A stretch of 64,000 nt of DNA from JBGPTK01 sp963797765 (GTDB taxonomy: Bacteria > Acidobacteriota > Terriglobia > Acidiferrales > UBA7541). Under the pieces are notes generated by a model, which saw only the letters and a list, made by a program, of their open reading frames with translations, was not told the DNA's origin and did not search any database. The translations under genes were made by a program, and so were the position numbers. Location of the stretch: the NCBI GenBank assembly GCA_963797765.1, contig CAWCQU010000002.1, forward strand, positions 1,116,001-1,180,000. The letters are read 5' to 3'. Below are positions 17,902-26,221 of this stretch, piece by piece; position 1 is the stretch's first letter, and each line of letters begins with the position of its first letter.

Positions 17902-19107
17902 ATGCGCTACGCCGAAGTGACTACTCCCGTTGCCGCCGCGGATGCGTTCCAAAGGTCCGATGATGCGGCGGTGCTCTCGCAAGCTGCGACGTTGCTTCTG
18001 CTGGGTGGGCAGATCAAGCAGCAGGTGAATTTGCCGGTAACGGCCATGGCCCTGCAGGCGCTCCCTACCGCTCCGGTCCTGGCGCCGCAGGAGGACCTGA
18101 AGGCGCTGGGAGTGCCTGCGATCACGGCATTTCCGGGGAGGTTCGATTCCCTGCGGATCACGGAAGCAGTGAATTCGCGCTATCAACTCTCCGGGAAGAA
18201 AAAGGCGCCGAAACAGCGGGCGGCGCGGGTGCATCGCGAAGCGTTGGGCGATTTGAGCAAACGCCTGATGGAGTCTCCTTCAGCGGCGGCCGCTGCTGAA
18301 TTGATGGAAGCGTGCCTGACGCATCCAAATGAATTGGTTCGGGTGTCCGCTGCCGCCGCATACTTCGAGCAGAGTTCCCAGCCGGACCGCCTGGTGGGCA
18401 TTCTGGTTGCAGGCACGAAGAGCAAAGATCTTCTGGTGCGCGATGTGGCGGCGACAGCGTTGGCGCGGATCGCTCCGGCGAATCCCGGCTTGCAAGAGAT
18501 CATCAAGCCGCGGAGGAGAGAAAAAGCGCGCGGCAGGAAATCTCATACGACTGTGTTGATCCATGGGACCTGGGCGCGGAACAGTCCCTGGTGGCAGCCT
18601 GGTGGAGATTTTTTCAAATACCTTACGGGCGTGTTGCCTCCGCTGGCGCGAACCGCACCACTGCCCGCGACGCCCGCGTGGGACGCTCCTTATGCCGCCG
18701 CGGATTATTATTTCTGGACGGGGGGCTACAGCGATGCGGCCCGCGCCCTGGGCGCCCAGGATTTGGTCACCTGGGCGAATAACCACAATTCACCGAATGC
18801 GGACATGATCACGCACAGCCACGGAGGCAACGTGGCATTTTTGGCGAGTCAAATGGGCCTGACGATGAAGGAAGCCGTGGTGCTGAGCTGTCCGGTTCAT
18901 TTTCCCAAATACCAGCCGGATTTTACGAAGATCCAGAAGATCGTATCGGTGCGCGTGCACCTGGACCTGGTGATTCTGGCGGATCTGGGCGGGCAGAAGT
19001 TCGACGATCCGCGCATCCAAGAGAATGTGCTGCCGGTTTGGTTCGATCACTTCGCCACTCACGATCCCAAGAGATGGGCGAAGTACAACGTGCCGGCCAA
19101 GCTTTGA
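17902..19107 (+). CDS. Alpha/beta hydrolase with an N-terminal helical (HEAT-like) region
   Basis: 401 residues. The start at 17902 is set by AGGAGG at 17892-17897. Residues 110-205 form short alpha-helical repeats (LVRVSAAAAYFEQS, LLVRDVAATALARIAP) of HEAT/PBS-lyase type. The C-terminal 200 residues are a lipase-like alpha/beta hydrolase: LIHGTW as the oxyanion-hole strand, ITHSHGGNVAFLA with the nucleophile serine in an HSHGG elbow, and a histidine near FDHFATHDP (about 385) that could complete the triad. There is no signal peptide, so it is probably cytoplasmic. Substrate unknown. A small HEAT protein gene lies 27 bp downstream on the same strand. Confidence 0.72.
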   Translation: MRYAEVTTPVAAADAFQRSDDAAVLSQAATLLLLGGQIKQQVNLPVTAMALQALPTAPVLAPQEDLKALGVPAITAFPGRFDSLRITEAVNSRYQLSGKKKAPKQRAARVHREALGDLSKRLMESPSAAAAAELMEACLTHPNELVRVSAAAAYFEQSSQPDRLVGILVAGTKSKDLLVRDVAATALARIAPANPGLQEIIKPRRREKARGRKSHTTVLIHGTWARNSPWWQPGGDFFKYLTGVLPPLARTAPLPATPAWDAPYAAADYYFWTGGYSDAARALGAQDLVTWANNHNSPNADMITHSHGGNVAFLASQMGLTMKEAVVLSCPVHFPKYQPDFTKIQKIVSVRVHLDLVILADLGGQKFDDPRIQENVLPVWFDHFATHDPKRWAKYNVPAKL

Positions 19108-19134
19108 GCAATTGAGGCGTGTTAGAATTTCCCT

Positions 19135-19476
19135 GTGCGGCTGCTAGGAACAGCTCGATTGTTTGCTTGCCAGGCGACGTGGCGATTGACCGGCTTGCCC
19201 TCGGCGGGACGGGCACTGGTGCGCGCACTGGGATCACCAGACGATACGGAGCGTGTTGTCGCGGGGATGTTTCTGGTTCGGGCCGGCGCACGCGCCGAAC
19301 CGCTTCTCGAGGAAGCTCTTCACCGGCGAGAAAACCTTCCGATGGTTTTGTCGATTCTGGGGGATATTGGGGACAGAAGATTTCAGAGGGAGTTGGAAGA
19401 GTTTTCAGCGGACGGGGATCCGCAGGTTGCGCAAGCCGCGCGGGATGCGCTTCGAGTGCTGGCGGCGCATCAATAA
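19135..19476 (+). CDS. Small HEAT-repeat protein
   Basis: 113 residues from a GTG start. It is composed of about three HEAT/PBS-lyase-like helical hairpins (GRALVRALGSPDDTERVVAGMFLV, AEPLLEEALHRRENLPMVLSILGDIG, ADGDPQVAQAARDALRVLA). Such proteins act as interaction scaffolds. It follows the hydrolase gene by 27 bp and shares the helical-repeat theme, so a joint function is plausible but unproven. No ribosome-binding site stands out. Confidence 0.6.
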   Translation: MRLLGTARLFACQATWRLTGLPSAGRALVRALGSPDDTERVVAGMFLVRAGARAEPLLEEALHRRENLPMVLSILGDIGDRRFQRELEEFSADGDPQVAQAARDALRVLAAHQ

Positions 19477-19623
19477 AGCTATTCGCGAAGATTCGGTAAG
19501 GCCATTTTGAGGGGCGCGGGATCTATTCGGTAGTGTCCTAATTTGCAGATGCGGAGCGCAACTCTTGTTGGTGAGACTTCAGGGGCTAAAGCCCGGTTTT
19601 CTTGCAAGCGGTCATATCGGAGC

Positions 19624-19648
19624 TGAAGCTCCGACCCCCTAAAAACCT
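19624..19648. repeat. 25-bp direct repeat, copy 1 (downstream of rplS)
   Basis: TGAAGCTCCGACCCCCTAAA continuing to 19648 is identical to 24597-24621 and in the same orientation. The preceding bases (GGAGC TGAAGCTCC) make a short hairpin, and a related GGGGCTAAAGCCC hairpin lies at about 19581-19593. The two copies bracket the rplS-to-trmD segment. Confidence 0.7.
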
Positions 19649-19678
19649 GACTTAAACATCAAAATGGGAGAACGTGAG

Positions 19679-20065
19679 TTATTCGGCGACTGGGGCTGTG
19701 GCCGGGACGGCGACGCGCTCGACTCGCTTGATGCGGGCGGCTTTGCCTTTTCGTCCGCGCAGGTAATTGAGCTTGGCGCGGCGGACGCGGCCCTGGCGGA
19801 CTACCACGATCGAGCTGATCATCGGGGAATGCAACGGGAAGATTCGTTCCACGCCGATGCCGAAGCTGACCCGGCGCACGGTGAAGCTGGCGCCTGCCAG
19901 AGCGCCGCGGCGGCCCATTACCACGCCTTCGAAGGGCTGGATGCGTTCCTTTTCGCCTTCCGCTTCTTTCAGGCGGACGTTGATGCGGATGGTGTCTCCG
20001 GGGCGGAATTTGGGTAGGTCTTTGCGAAGCATGGCTTCTTGCGCTTTAGCGATAGTTCGATTCAT
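19679..20065 (-). CDS. rplS: 50S ribosomal protein L19
   Basis: 128 residues of L19, which sits at the 30S-50S interface. FRPGDTIRINVRLKEAEGEKERIQPFEGVV (split here for clarity: FRPGDTIRINV, KERIQPFEGVV), GASFTVRRVSFGIGVER and LHSPMISSIVVVRQGRVRRAKLNYLRGRKGKAARI-type motifs cover the whole family profile. The start MNRTIAKAQEAML at 20065 matches family length; an ATG eight codons upstream is less likely. In most bacteria rplS directly follows trmD; here 3.3 kb of foreign-looking plus-strand sequence separates them. Confidence 0.97.
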   Translation of the reverse strand: MNRTIAKAQEAMLRKDLPKFRPGDTIRINVRLKEAEGEKERIQPFEGVVMGRRGALAGASFTVRRVSFGIGVERIFPLHSPMISSIVVVRQGRVRRAKLNYLRGRKGKAARIKRVERVAVPATAPVAE

Positions 20066-20368
20066 GGCAGAGTTTCCCGGCAGACCCACTCAGGCGGGGC
20101 CAGCTCATTATTGGTAAACGGGAAGTATAACGAAAATAGGGCGGATTTCCTAGGCGAAGTTGTTAGTTTCAAGGCAGCAATCAAGGGTGATAGACTCGCG
20201 CAAACATTCCGCGAGGCCCAGCGATGGCCGTTCACAAGGCTTGTTCGACACTTCCTCCGACTGCTAAACACGACCGAAGTTCAACCTCAACTCAGAAAGA
20301 TTCAGCCCACTTTATGGACACTTGACCATTTGGAGGACAGCCAACGAGCGATTGTTGGCCTCAAACCG
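20066..20368. other. Region between rplS and the first inserted membrane-protein gene
   Basis: An open frame on the plus strand runs through this stretch into the membrane-protein gene, but its translation before residue 111 is unlike the rest and overlaps the rplS start, so I treat it as upstream region. A TTG near 20333 could be an earlier start. GC content is lower than in the flanking housekeeping genes. Confidence 0.4.
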
Positions 20369-20815
20369 ATGATAGGCACGGCGCTTCGATCTATGCGGAT
20401 AATGCACGGAATCATGTTGATTGCGACTATAGGTTATGCAATCGCAGGAGAGATGGTGCAAAGGCCACCAAACGTGGCTTCCCTCGTTTTCATGAAAGGC
20501 TTCGCAATTTTTGCGATCGTGGAGATAGTTCTAGCCTTGGTTATTCGAAAGAAGATGTTACCTAAAGCGATTGAGGTATTGCGGCACAATCCAGGCGACC
20601 GAGCGGCTATTGGCCGATGGCAGACGGCGAACATTTATAGCTGGGCAATTGCGGTGTCGGTTGGCTTGTATGGATACGCCCTTCGCTTCACGGGTGGTAG
20701 TCGCGAAATGGCAGCCCCTTTTTTCGTCGCGGGCGTGATCTTGATGTGGTTGTGGAGGCCGCGGTTGGAGGAAGGGGTCAGCGAGTCGAATGCGTCACCC
20801 CCACCGGTAGGCTGA
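20369..20815 (+). CDS. Hypothetical membrane protein with four transmembrane helices
   Basis: 148 residues from the ATG at 20369. Four hydrophobic segments are evident: MHGIMLIATIGYAIAG, FMKGFAIFAIVEIVLALVI, IYSWAIAVSVGLYGYALRF and MAAPFFVAGVILMWLW. A basic cytoplasmic loop lies between helices 2 and 3 (RKKMLPKAIEVLRHNPGDRAAIGRW) and the tail is acidic. No family recognised. The start is uncertain because the frame stays open to 20039. Together with the next gene it sits as a plus-strand insertion inside the minus-strand trmD-rplS cluster. Confidence 0.5.
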   Translation: MIGTALRSMRIMHGIMLIATIGYAIAGEMVQRPPNVASLVFMKGFAIFAIVEIVLALVIRKKMLPKAIEVLRHNPGDRAAIGRWQTANIYSWAIAVSVGLYGYALRFTGGSREMAAPFFVAGVILMWLWRPRLEEGVSESNASPPPVG

Positions 20816-20869
20816 TAGCAAACGGGAAAACCTACTTCGTTACAGCTTCGAATGGGCAGGAGAACCGCA

Positions 20870-21667
20870 ATGCACGACTGGAAAGACTCATCGCGGGGAG
20901 TACTGGCCGGGGCAGTGACCGGGGTTGTGTTTGGAGTGGGAGGATTCTTCGCGACGGAGATTCCCGGGACACATGCGATGGGCCTGGTTGTGTTCGTGCT
21001 CGTGCCGCTTGCCGCCGGATTTGCGATCACGATGGTTTCGCATGGTCTGCAGAGGGTGTCCGCAGCCGCAATGCTGGCTACACTTGTGTCACTCGCGATT
21101 TTGATCGCGACGGGCCTGGAAACTGTGCTCTGCGCCTTGATCGCTTTTCCCTTACTTCTTGCCGGATTGCTGATCGGTGTGGCACTCGGCTATTTATTCC
21201 TCAAACTTAAGGACAAATTCGGGGGTGATGGCGGCGGGTCACTCCTCGGTATGCTTGCCCTCAGTCCACTTTCTTGTGCCAGTGTGGTAGGTTTCGATGC
21301 TGGCGGGCTGACGATTCGCTTCCGAAGAAAAAAGTTTGAGAGAAAGACTGGACAGCCTTCAGCGCAAAGCGAGTATTGGGGTTCCATTATCAGGGAGAGA
21401 ACTGAACTTCAACAGGCTGATGTCGAAGGGCTTTTCCGTGAAGCTCAGACTGAGGATGCGACATTTGCCGCTGGCTGTGGGACTATTGACGAAATCCGAG
21501 ATGTCCAAATTCCGCGAGGTACTCCCGTATATTCCCTCGATTCCAGCGCCAGGCCGGAGGGAGTGAAGGGGCTTCGGCGAACTGGCGCGCGATCTGACTC
21601 GCGTCCATATTCTCCCCCTTCTGTTTACCATACTATAGCCAGCCCGATGAGATTTCAAGCTCCTTGA
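20870..21667 (+). CDS. Hypothetical membrane protein, possibly decayed in its second half
   Basis: 265 residues. The ATG at 20870 has AGGAG 7 bp upstream. The first 130 residues carry four or five hydrophobic segments (GVLAGAVTGVVFGVGGFFA, MGLVVFVLVPLAAGFAITM, AAMLATLVSLAILIATGLE, LCALIAFPLLLAGLLIGVALGYLFL). After about residue 145 the composition changes to short charged stretches with no membrane or domain pattern. Another frame is open there, suggesting that an old indel changed the reading frame of a longer protein. No family recognised. Confidence 0.45.
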   Translation: MHDWKDSSRGVLAGAVTGVVFGVGGFFATEIPGTHAMGLVVFVLVPLAAGFAITMVSHGLQRVSAAAMLATLVSLAILIATGLETVLCALIAFPLLLAGLLIGVALGYLFLKLKDKFGGDGGGSLLGMLALSPLSCASVVGFDAGGLTIRFRRKKFERKTGQPSAQSEYWGSIIRERTELQQADVEGLFREAQTEDATFAAGCGTIDEIRDVQIPRGTPVYSLDSSARPEGVKGLRRTGARSDSRPYSPPSVYHTIASPMRFQAP

Positions 21668-22143
21668 TATTGTGGTGTGCCAAAATCGAGCGCTGCGAAA
21701 AGCATGGGGCGATACGAGGCGCATCCCAGGAATGGCAAGAAGCTAAGAAACAGAATCAGATCGAGGATCTCGGACTTGGGCCCATGAAAATGAGTATTTG
21801 CAGAAGGAATCCAGCGAAGGGTAGAGGGCAGCCGCGCGACATTTGTGTTTTGGCATCGAAGGCTCATGGCATCTATGGATTGCCTGATCTTTCGCTAGCG
21901 CCTTCTCCGGCGGATTCCGAACAAGATTTTGCCATCATGTCAAAAAAGAAGAATGTTCATCTGGAAAAGAATACAGTCTTCATTTTTTCAAGCTCCGATA
22001 TTCATACACCGCCAGCGCCGCAGCCCTGAGTGAATGCATTCCCTATTCACGGGTAATCGTAATTCGGACCGAGAGGGAGAGCGAGAAGGCCGCGCTGCTT
22101 CTTGTGTGCCGTGATAGGATTTGCGTTCGCGCGGGAAAATCCT
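21668..22143. other. 476-bp gap upstream of the SpoIIE phosphatase gene
   Basis: Short ORFs exist on both strands (about 120 and 70 residues) but none has a plausible start with a ribosome-binding site or a recognisable domain. Composition is close to random, in keeping with decayed coding DNA. No repeat copies or hairpins stood out. Confidence 0.4.
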
Positions 22144-23289
22144 ATGGACAAATCCACGTCTTTCTGGAAAACGCTTTCTCCGAGATCGTTTTTTCTGTTT
22201 CTGCTGGGCGTTTTCTTTGTGTTCAGCGCGGTGGGGTTTGCCAGCGACGTTTCGGAGATGGGGCGGACGCCGAAGACCGCGTTTATTTGGAGCGTGCTGA
22301 TCTCGGGCATTTTCCCCGTTTTCTATGCGTTTGCGGGATTCGCGCTTCGCAAGCAATTCTGGAAGGCGTTCTTTCCGATATTTGCGGTTCATTTTTTTCT
22401 GATGAACATAGTCAACCATTCAAATCCCTCGTTTCGGCATGCAGTGGAGTTGAATCCGGCGGAGGTCGCGCGGATACACAGCCGGCTGCAGCTGGATGGC
22501 TACGCCATCATGCTGGTGGTGGCGCTGGGGTATGCGTGTTTTGTTTATGTGACGATTACCGAAGGGCGGCGGTATTTTCGCGTGCATGCGGAAATTGAAC
22601 TGGCTACCGAAATTCACCACGTGCTGGTGCCTGCGATTGGGACGAAGCTGGGCGGGTACGAATTTTATGGACGTTCGTTGCCGAGCGGAGAAGTGGGCGG
22701 CGATCTGATCGACCTGGCGGGGTCGGATGAAAATTGGGTGGCTTATCTGGCGGATGTCTCGGGGCACGGAGTGGCGCCGGGAGTGGTGATGGGGATGGTA
22801 AAGAGCGCGTCGCGAATGCTGTTGAGCTCGGGAGATGATACGCGGCATCTTCTGGCTCGGTTGAACGAAGTGATTTACCCGCTGAAGAAGCCGGACATGT
22901 TTGTGACGTTTTGTTTTCTGGCGCGAAGTGGGGACGGGTTGCGGGTGGGGCTGGCGGGCCATCCGGCGATTCTGCATTTTTCGGCGGGGAGCGGGAAAGT
23001 GACGCAATTGGAATGCCCGGACATGCCGTTGGGAATTCTGCCTGATGGGAATTTTTCAAGCAGCGAGATTCGAACCGAGCCGGGAGATGTGTTCGCGCTC
23101 TATACGGATGGGTTTATCGAACCGGCGAACGCGGCGGGAGAAGAATTTGGACTGGCGCGGCTGGAGGCGGAATTTCAGCGCACGGCGACGCAGCCGTTGG
23201 AGGAAATTTGCCAGTCGCTGCAGGAGGCTGTGAACAAGCACGGCGCACAATTCGATGACCAGTCGCTTTTGTTGGTTCGAAAACTGTAG
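22144..23289 (+). CDS. Membrane-bound SpoIIE-type (PP2C-like) serine phosphatase
   Basis: About 381 residues from the ATG at 22144. The N-terminal third is membrane-embedded with four helices (FFLFLLGVFFVFSAVGF, AFIWSVLISGIFPVFYAFAGFA, FPIFAVHFFLMNIV, GYAIMLVVALGYACFVYVTI). The C-terminal domain (from about 170) is a SpoIIE/RsbU phosphatase: LPSGEVGGDLIDL and YLADVSGHGVAPGVVMGM hold the metal-binding Asp residues, and FALYTDGFIEPAN a further one. Such enzymes dephosphorylate anti-anti-sigma factors or other signalling proteins. No partner gene is beside it. It lies between the rplS and trmD genes in the opposite orientation. Confidence 0.88.
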   Translation: MDKSTSFWKTLSPRSFFLFLLGVFFVFSAVGFASDVSEMGRTPKTAFIWSVLISGIFPVFYAFAGFALRKQFWKAFFPIFAVHFFLMNIVNHSNPSFRHAVELNPAEVARIHSRLQLDGYAIMLVVALGYACFVYVTITEGRRYFRVHAEIELATEIHHVLVPAIGTKLGGYEFYGRSLPSGEVGGDLIDLAGSDENWVAYLADVSGHGVAPGVVMGMVKSASRMLLSSGDDTRHLLARLNEVIYPLKKPDMFVTFCFLARSGDGLRVGLAGHPAILHFSAGSGKVTQLECPDMPLGILPDGNFSSSEIRTEPGDVFALYTDGFIEPANAAGEEFGLARLEAEFQRTATQPLEEICQSLQEAVNKHGAQFDDQSLLLVRKL

Positions 23290-23327
23290 GGCGGAGCGTT
23301 TTGAAGGATTCGAAAGATGTGGCTGGG

Positions 23328-24143
23328 TTATAAGTTTCGCGCGGAATCGAGGAGGCGGGCGTCTTCGGGGGTTAGGGAGGGTTCGTCGAGGAGGTCGGGG
23401 CGGTTGCGGAGTGTTTTTTCGATGGCCTTGGCGCGGCGCCATTGGCGAATTTGTTCGTGGTTGCCGCTAAGGAGGATTTCGGGGACTTGCCAGCCGCGGA
23501 ATTCCTGAGGGCGGGTGTAGTGCGGGTAATCGAGAATGCCGTGATTGGTTATGCGGGTTCGGTGCTTCGCGTAACCGAAACTTGTGTCCGCTACGTTTGC
23601 TTCGCGTACGCGGACCGCTTCTTCGGCTGCGAAAGATTCGTTTACCGCACTCGCTTCGTTGCCTAGCGCGCCGGGCAGGAGGCGCGTGACGGAATCAAGA
23701 ACCAGCGCGGCCGGGAGTTCACCGCCCGAAAGAACGAAATCTCCGATGGAAATTTCGTGAGTGGCCAGGTGCTGGGCTACGCGCTCGTCCACTCCTTCGT
23801 AGCGGCCGCAGATCAGGATCAGGCGCTCGAATTTCGTGGCGAAGGCGCGGGCGGCTTCCTGGTGGAAAAGCTTGCCGGAAGCGGAGAGCAACAGGACGGC
23901 GGTTGCAGGGGCGGGGCTGGCGAGCGATTCCACCGCTTCGAAGAGAGGTTCGGGTTTCATGACCATGCCTTCGCCGCCGCCGAAGGGGCGGTCGTCCACG
24001 GTGCGATGGCGATCGTGGGTGAATTCGCGGAGATCGTGGATGCGGATTTCGATGAGGCCGGCCTCGCGGCCGCGACGGATGATGCCGTGATCGAGCGGGC
24101 CGGTGAAGAATTCGGGGAAGATTGTGATGATGTCGAATTGCAT
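23328..24143 (-). CDS. trmD: tRNA (guanine-N1)-methyltransferase
   Basis: 271 residues of the SPOUT-class enzyme that methylates G37 of tRNAs to prevent frameshifting. MQFDIITIFPEFF at the N-terminus, the DDRPFGGGEGMVMKPEP loop, LILICGRYEGVDERV and the trefoil-knot AdoMet loop EISIGDFVLSGGELPAALVLDSVTRLLPG (parts: EISIGDFVLSGGE, ALVLDSVTRLLPG) are intact. The C-terminal tRNA-binding part includes LDYPHYTRPQEFRG and HEQIRQWRR. About 30 residues longer than E. coli TrmD at the C-terminus, common in this phylum. Convergent with the SpoIIE gene, 38 bp apart. Confidence 0.97.
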   Translation of the reverse strand: MQFDIITIFPEFFTGPLDHGIIRRGREAGLIEIRIHDLREFTHDRHRTVDDRPFGGGEGMVMKPEPLFEAVESLASPAPATAVLLLSASGKLFHQEAARAFATKFERLILICGRYEGVDERVAQHLATHEISIGDFVLSGGELPAALVLDSVTRLLPGALGNEASAVNESFAAEEAVRVREANVADTSFGYAKHRTRITNHGILDYPHYTRPQEFRGWQVPEILLSGNHEQIRQWRRAKAIEKTLRNRPDLLDEPSLTPEDARLLDSARNL

Positions 24144-24221
24144 TGATTTTGCCCGAGGGCGGTTTGTTGCCGATTCAGTTTACGATAAATTTCGTGTTTC
24201 GCCCCTCTCAATAGCATTGGG

Positions 24222-24505
24222 ACAATCGTACTAAGCAGCGAAGGAGCAGCATTGGAAGGTTGCGCGGGATCCCTCGCTCCGAGCCGTTGGGCGTGCAGAC
24301 AACTATTAAGGCTCGGGATGACGGCAATCGTCTGGGCACCGGTACGCTTTTGCTTCAAGAGCGTTGCAGTCGATCGTGCTAGGCAGCGGGTGAGCGGGCA
24401 ATGGAAGGTTGCACGGGTCCGATGAAAAGCATCGGACTCCATGAACCGGAGATCCCTCGCGCCGAGCCTGTGGGCTCGGCGGCAATTGGTGACGCTCGGG
24501 ATGAC
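24222..24505. repeat. Tandem duplicated repeat unit with GATCCCTCG...CGGGATGAC palindromes
   Basis: The unit at 24222-24269 (ATCGTACTAAGCAGCG..., ending TGGAAGGTTGCGCGGG) recurs with changes at 24372-24417. Each copy is followed by a palindromic element beginning GATCCCTCGC and ending CTCGGGATGAC (24269-24322 and 24451-24505). Related palindromes occur at 30826, 51022 and 51865. The pattern suggests successive insertion or duplication of a small mobile repeat. Confidence 0.6.
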
Positions 24506-24596
24506 CGAGGTTGGCTATGCATCGGGAGGTGGAGAACGCGCTCCGGTGGCGCTCCACGATCAACCTACATCGGCTTTGCCACACAAACTCTTCATC

Positions 24597-24621
24597 TGAA
24601 GCTCCGACCCCCTAAAAACCT
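24597..24621. repeat. 25-bp direct repeat, copy 2 (upstream of trmD)
   Basis: Identical over 25 bases, and in the same orientation, to 19624-19648. It lies 61 bp downstream of the rimM stop codon. The two copies flank about 4.95 kb that includes rplS, the inserted plus-strand genes and trmD. Confidence 0.7.
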
Positions 24622-24681
24622 ACGCCAAATCTAATTTAGGATGGCGTTTGAAAATGCAGGCCGGGCATCGGGATGCGTGGG

Positions 24682-25224
24682 CTAGGATTTGCGGTTCAGG
24701 TCGCGGAGGCCTTCCGGGAGTTTTACTTCGATTCGGCGGGAGGCGGGATCGATGTGGGTACAGATTTCCTGGGCTAGAGGGATCAGGAGTTCGCCGTCGG
24801 GGGTTTCTACTTCGAGGACCGACGTGCCGGTGGTGGCGACATCTCTGACGCGACCGATGAGCGCGCCGGAATCCTCCCAGACTTCGCAGCCGATCAGATC
24901 GGTGACGTAATACTGGGCCGAGCCTAGCGGCATGCGATCGTGAAGCGGGATCTGGACCTGCAACCCGACCAGGCGCTTCGCAGCTTCAATGGAATCGGCG
25001 CCTTCGAAGAGAAACACCGCCTGTCCACCGTGGCTTTGGCTGAGCCAGCATTTTCGGATAGCGACGGGGCGGGGCGGATTGCGGCCGTCCCATAGGACGG
25101 CATTTTTCAAACGGGTGAGGCGATCGGGGAAATCGGTGAGGATTTCCGCGGCTATTTCCCCACGGAGGCCGTGAGGACGGACCAAGCGCGCGAGAGTGAC
25201 GCGGGGCGAATCATTGTCTTCCAC
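24682..25224 (-). CDS. rimM: 16S rRNA processing protein RimM
   Basis: 180 residues with the two RimM modules: an N-terminal RimM barrel (VTLARLVRPHGLRGEIAAEILTDFP, in parts RLVRPHGLRGEI and ILTDFPDRL) and a C-terminal PRC-barrel (YYVTDLIGCEVWEDSGALIGRV, in parts YVTDLIGCEV and LIGRVRDV, then LLIPLAQEICTHID). It assists 30S assembly by binding S19. It is followed after 540 bp by trmD and preceded by khpA, in the usual rpsP-khpA-rimM-trmD order. Confidence 0.95.
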   Translation of the reverse strand: MEDNDSPRVTLARLVRPHGLRGEIAAEILTDFPDRLTRLKNAVLWDGRNPPRPVAIRKCWLSQSHGGQAVFLFEGADSIEAAKRLVGLQVQIPLHDRMPLGSAQYYVTDLIGCEVWEDSGALIGRVRDVATTGTSVLEVETPDGELLIPLAQEICTHIDPASRRIEVKLPEGLRDLNRKS

Positions 25225-25242
25225 GGGGAAGTATTCTAGCGT

Positions 25243-25473
25243 TTATTCCAGAATCTCGAGCGTGAAACGTTTCTTCAATTTCATGCCGGCCGCGCCGAGA
25301 AGAGTACGAATCGATTTGGCCGTGCGGCCCTGGCGGCCGATGACTTTACCCAGGTCGTCAGGGGCGACCCGCAGCTCCAACACCGTTACTTGTTCGCCTT
25401 CCACCGCGCGAACCTGAACTTGTTCTGAATGATCCACGAGAGCTTTCGCGATTGCTTCTACAAGTTCCTTCAT
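25243..25473 (-). CDS. khpA: KH-domain RNA-binding protein KhpA
   Basis: 76 residues with a single KH domain: the GKVIGRQGRTAKSIRTLL loop (GxxG = GRQG) lies at about residues 43-60. KhpA dimerises with KhpB/Jag, whose gene is also in this window at 38497, to bind RNA and influence cell division and elongation in Gram-positives. The start MKELVEAIAKAL at 25473 has a GGAGAGGG site just upstream; an ATG eight codons earlier gives an unusual N-terminus. Sits between rpsP and rimM as expected. Confidence 0.93.
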   Translation of the reverse strand: MKELVEAIAKALVDHSEQVQVRAVEGEQVTVLELRVAPDDLGKVIGRQGRTAKSIRTLLGAAGMKLKKRFTLEILE

Positions 25474-25588
25474 TCCCTCTCCTTCGTGAACGCCCAAGTT
25501 GGTGGAGGGACTCCGGCTTCGTGCCGGGGTACACCCACAGCAGCATGATCAGGAGCTGGGCCTATCAATCACTGAAGGATTCGACGCG

Positions 25589-25828
25589 TTACAGGATTTT
25601 TTGGTTACGTAGGAAACTGCGAACTGTCTCACTGGGCTGGGCGCCACAACCGAGCCAATACTTGATCCTTTCGGCATCCAGCTTGACCAGGTGGGGCTTT
25701 ACGAGCGGATCATAGGTTCCCACAATTTCCACAAAGCGGCCATTGCGCGGGCGGGTTTTTTCCAGCACGACGACGCGGTAGGTGGGACGCTTTTTCTTGC
25801 CAATTCTTGACAGACGAATCGCCAACAC
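25589..25828 (-). CDS. rpsP: 30S ribosomal protein S16
   Basis: 79 residues from a GTG start at 25828: (M)LAIRLSRIGKKKRPTYRVVV, then RFVEIVGTYDP, KLDAERIKYWLGCGAQPSETV and RNQKIL match the entire S16 profile. The GTG is chosen over an in-frame ATG 11 codons upstream because AGGAGG lies 9 bp before it and S16 begins M-(L/V)-x-IRL. First gene of the rpsP-khpA-rimM group; ffh, often just upstream, is 3.4 kb away. Confidence 0.95.
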   Translation of the reverse strand: MLAIRLSRIGKKKRPTYRVVVLEKTRPRNGRFVEIVGTYDPLVKPHLVKLDAERIKYWLGCGAQPSETVRSFLRNQKIL

Positions 25829-26221
25829 TCGGTGTTTCCTCCTATTCTTAAGGGACCACAATTATAGCGAATTCGGGCGGATTCGCCTAACGTGAAATGC
25901 GATGGAGTTAGCTGGAGGCTCAAACGAGTGACGCGACTGCCGCCGGCGGGTTCGGAACAAGTAATCCTTCGGGCTTGGGGGTTCGCGGGGCTAACCTCCC
26001 AAGATTCAATGGGTGAGGATCGAAGATCGCAGTCCGCCGATTTTGATCAACATGTTCGAGATTAAGAATTTGAAATTTCGGCGCAACTAGCACCCCGCTT
26101 CGCGAGATCGGGTTCACGACAATCGGCGGGACGGAAAAATCTGATCTCTTCAGCAGACAAATTACCCATTTGACAGCGCCCCGTCAATTGTTAGAATGGT
26201 ATTTATCGGTTCACATCGCTA
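25829..26221. other. 393-bp divergent intergenic region between rpsP and the lipoprotein gene
   Basis: Should contain the promoter of the rpsP group on the minus strand and that of the lipoprotein gene on the plus strand (26170-26197). No gene, RNA or repeat copy recognised in the remainder. Confidence 0.5.
26170..26197 (+). promoter_or_regulatory. Sigma-70-like promoter for the large lipoprotein gene
   Basis: TTGACA (26170-26175), 16-bp spacer, TAGAAT (26192-26197). The predicted transcription start near 26204 leaves a leader of only about 18 nt without a clear ribosome-binding site before the ATG at 26222. Confidence 0.55.

Larger units (their letters stand above)
24144..24681. other. 538-bp repeat-rich gap between rimM and trmD
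   Basis: No gene. The region carries an imperfect direct duplication with palindromic elements (24222-24505) and copy 2 of the 25-bp direct repeat (24597-24621). In most genomes rimM and trmD are separated by only a few bases. Confidence 0.6.

Noticed and set aside
21664..22029. Plus-strand ORF of 121 codons before the SpoIIE gene
   Set aside because: No ribosome-binding site, low-complexity and unstructured translation, and overlap with an equally open minus-strand frame.
24144..24681. CRISPR-like array between rimM and trmD
   Set aside because: Only two imperfect copies of a long unit, no regular spacers and no cas genes.
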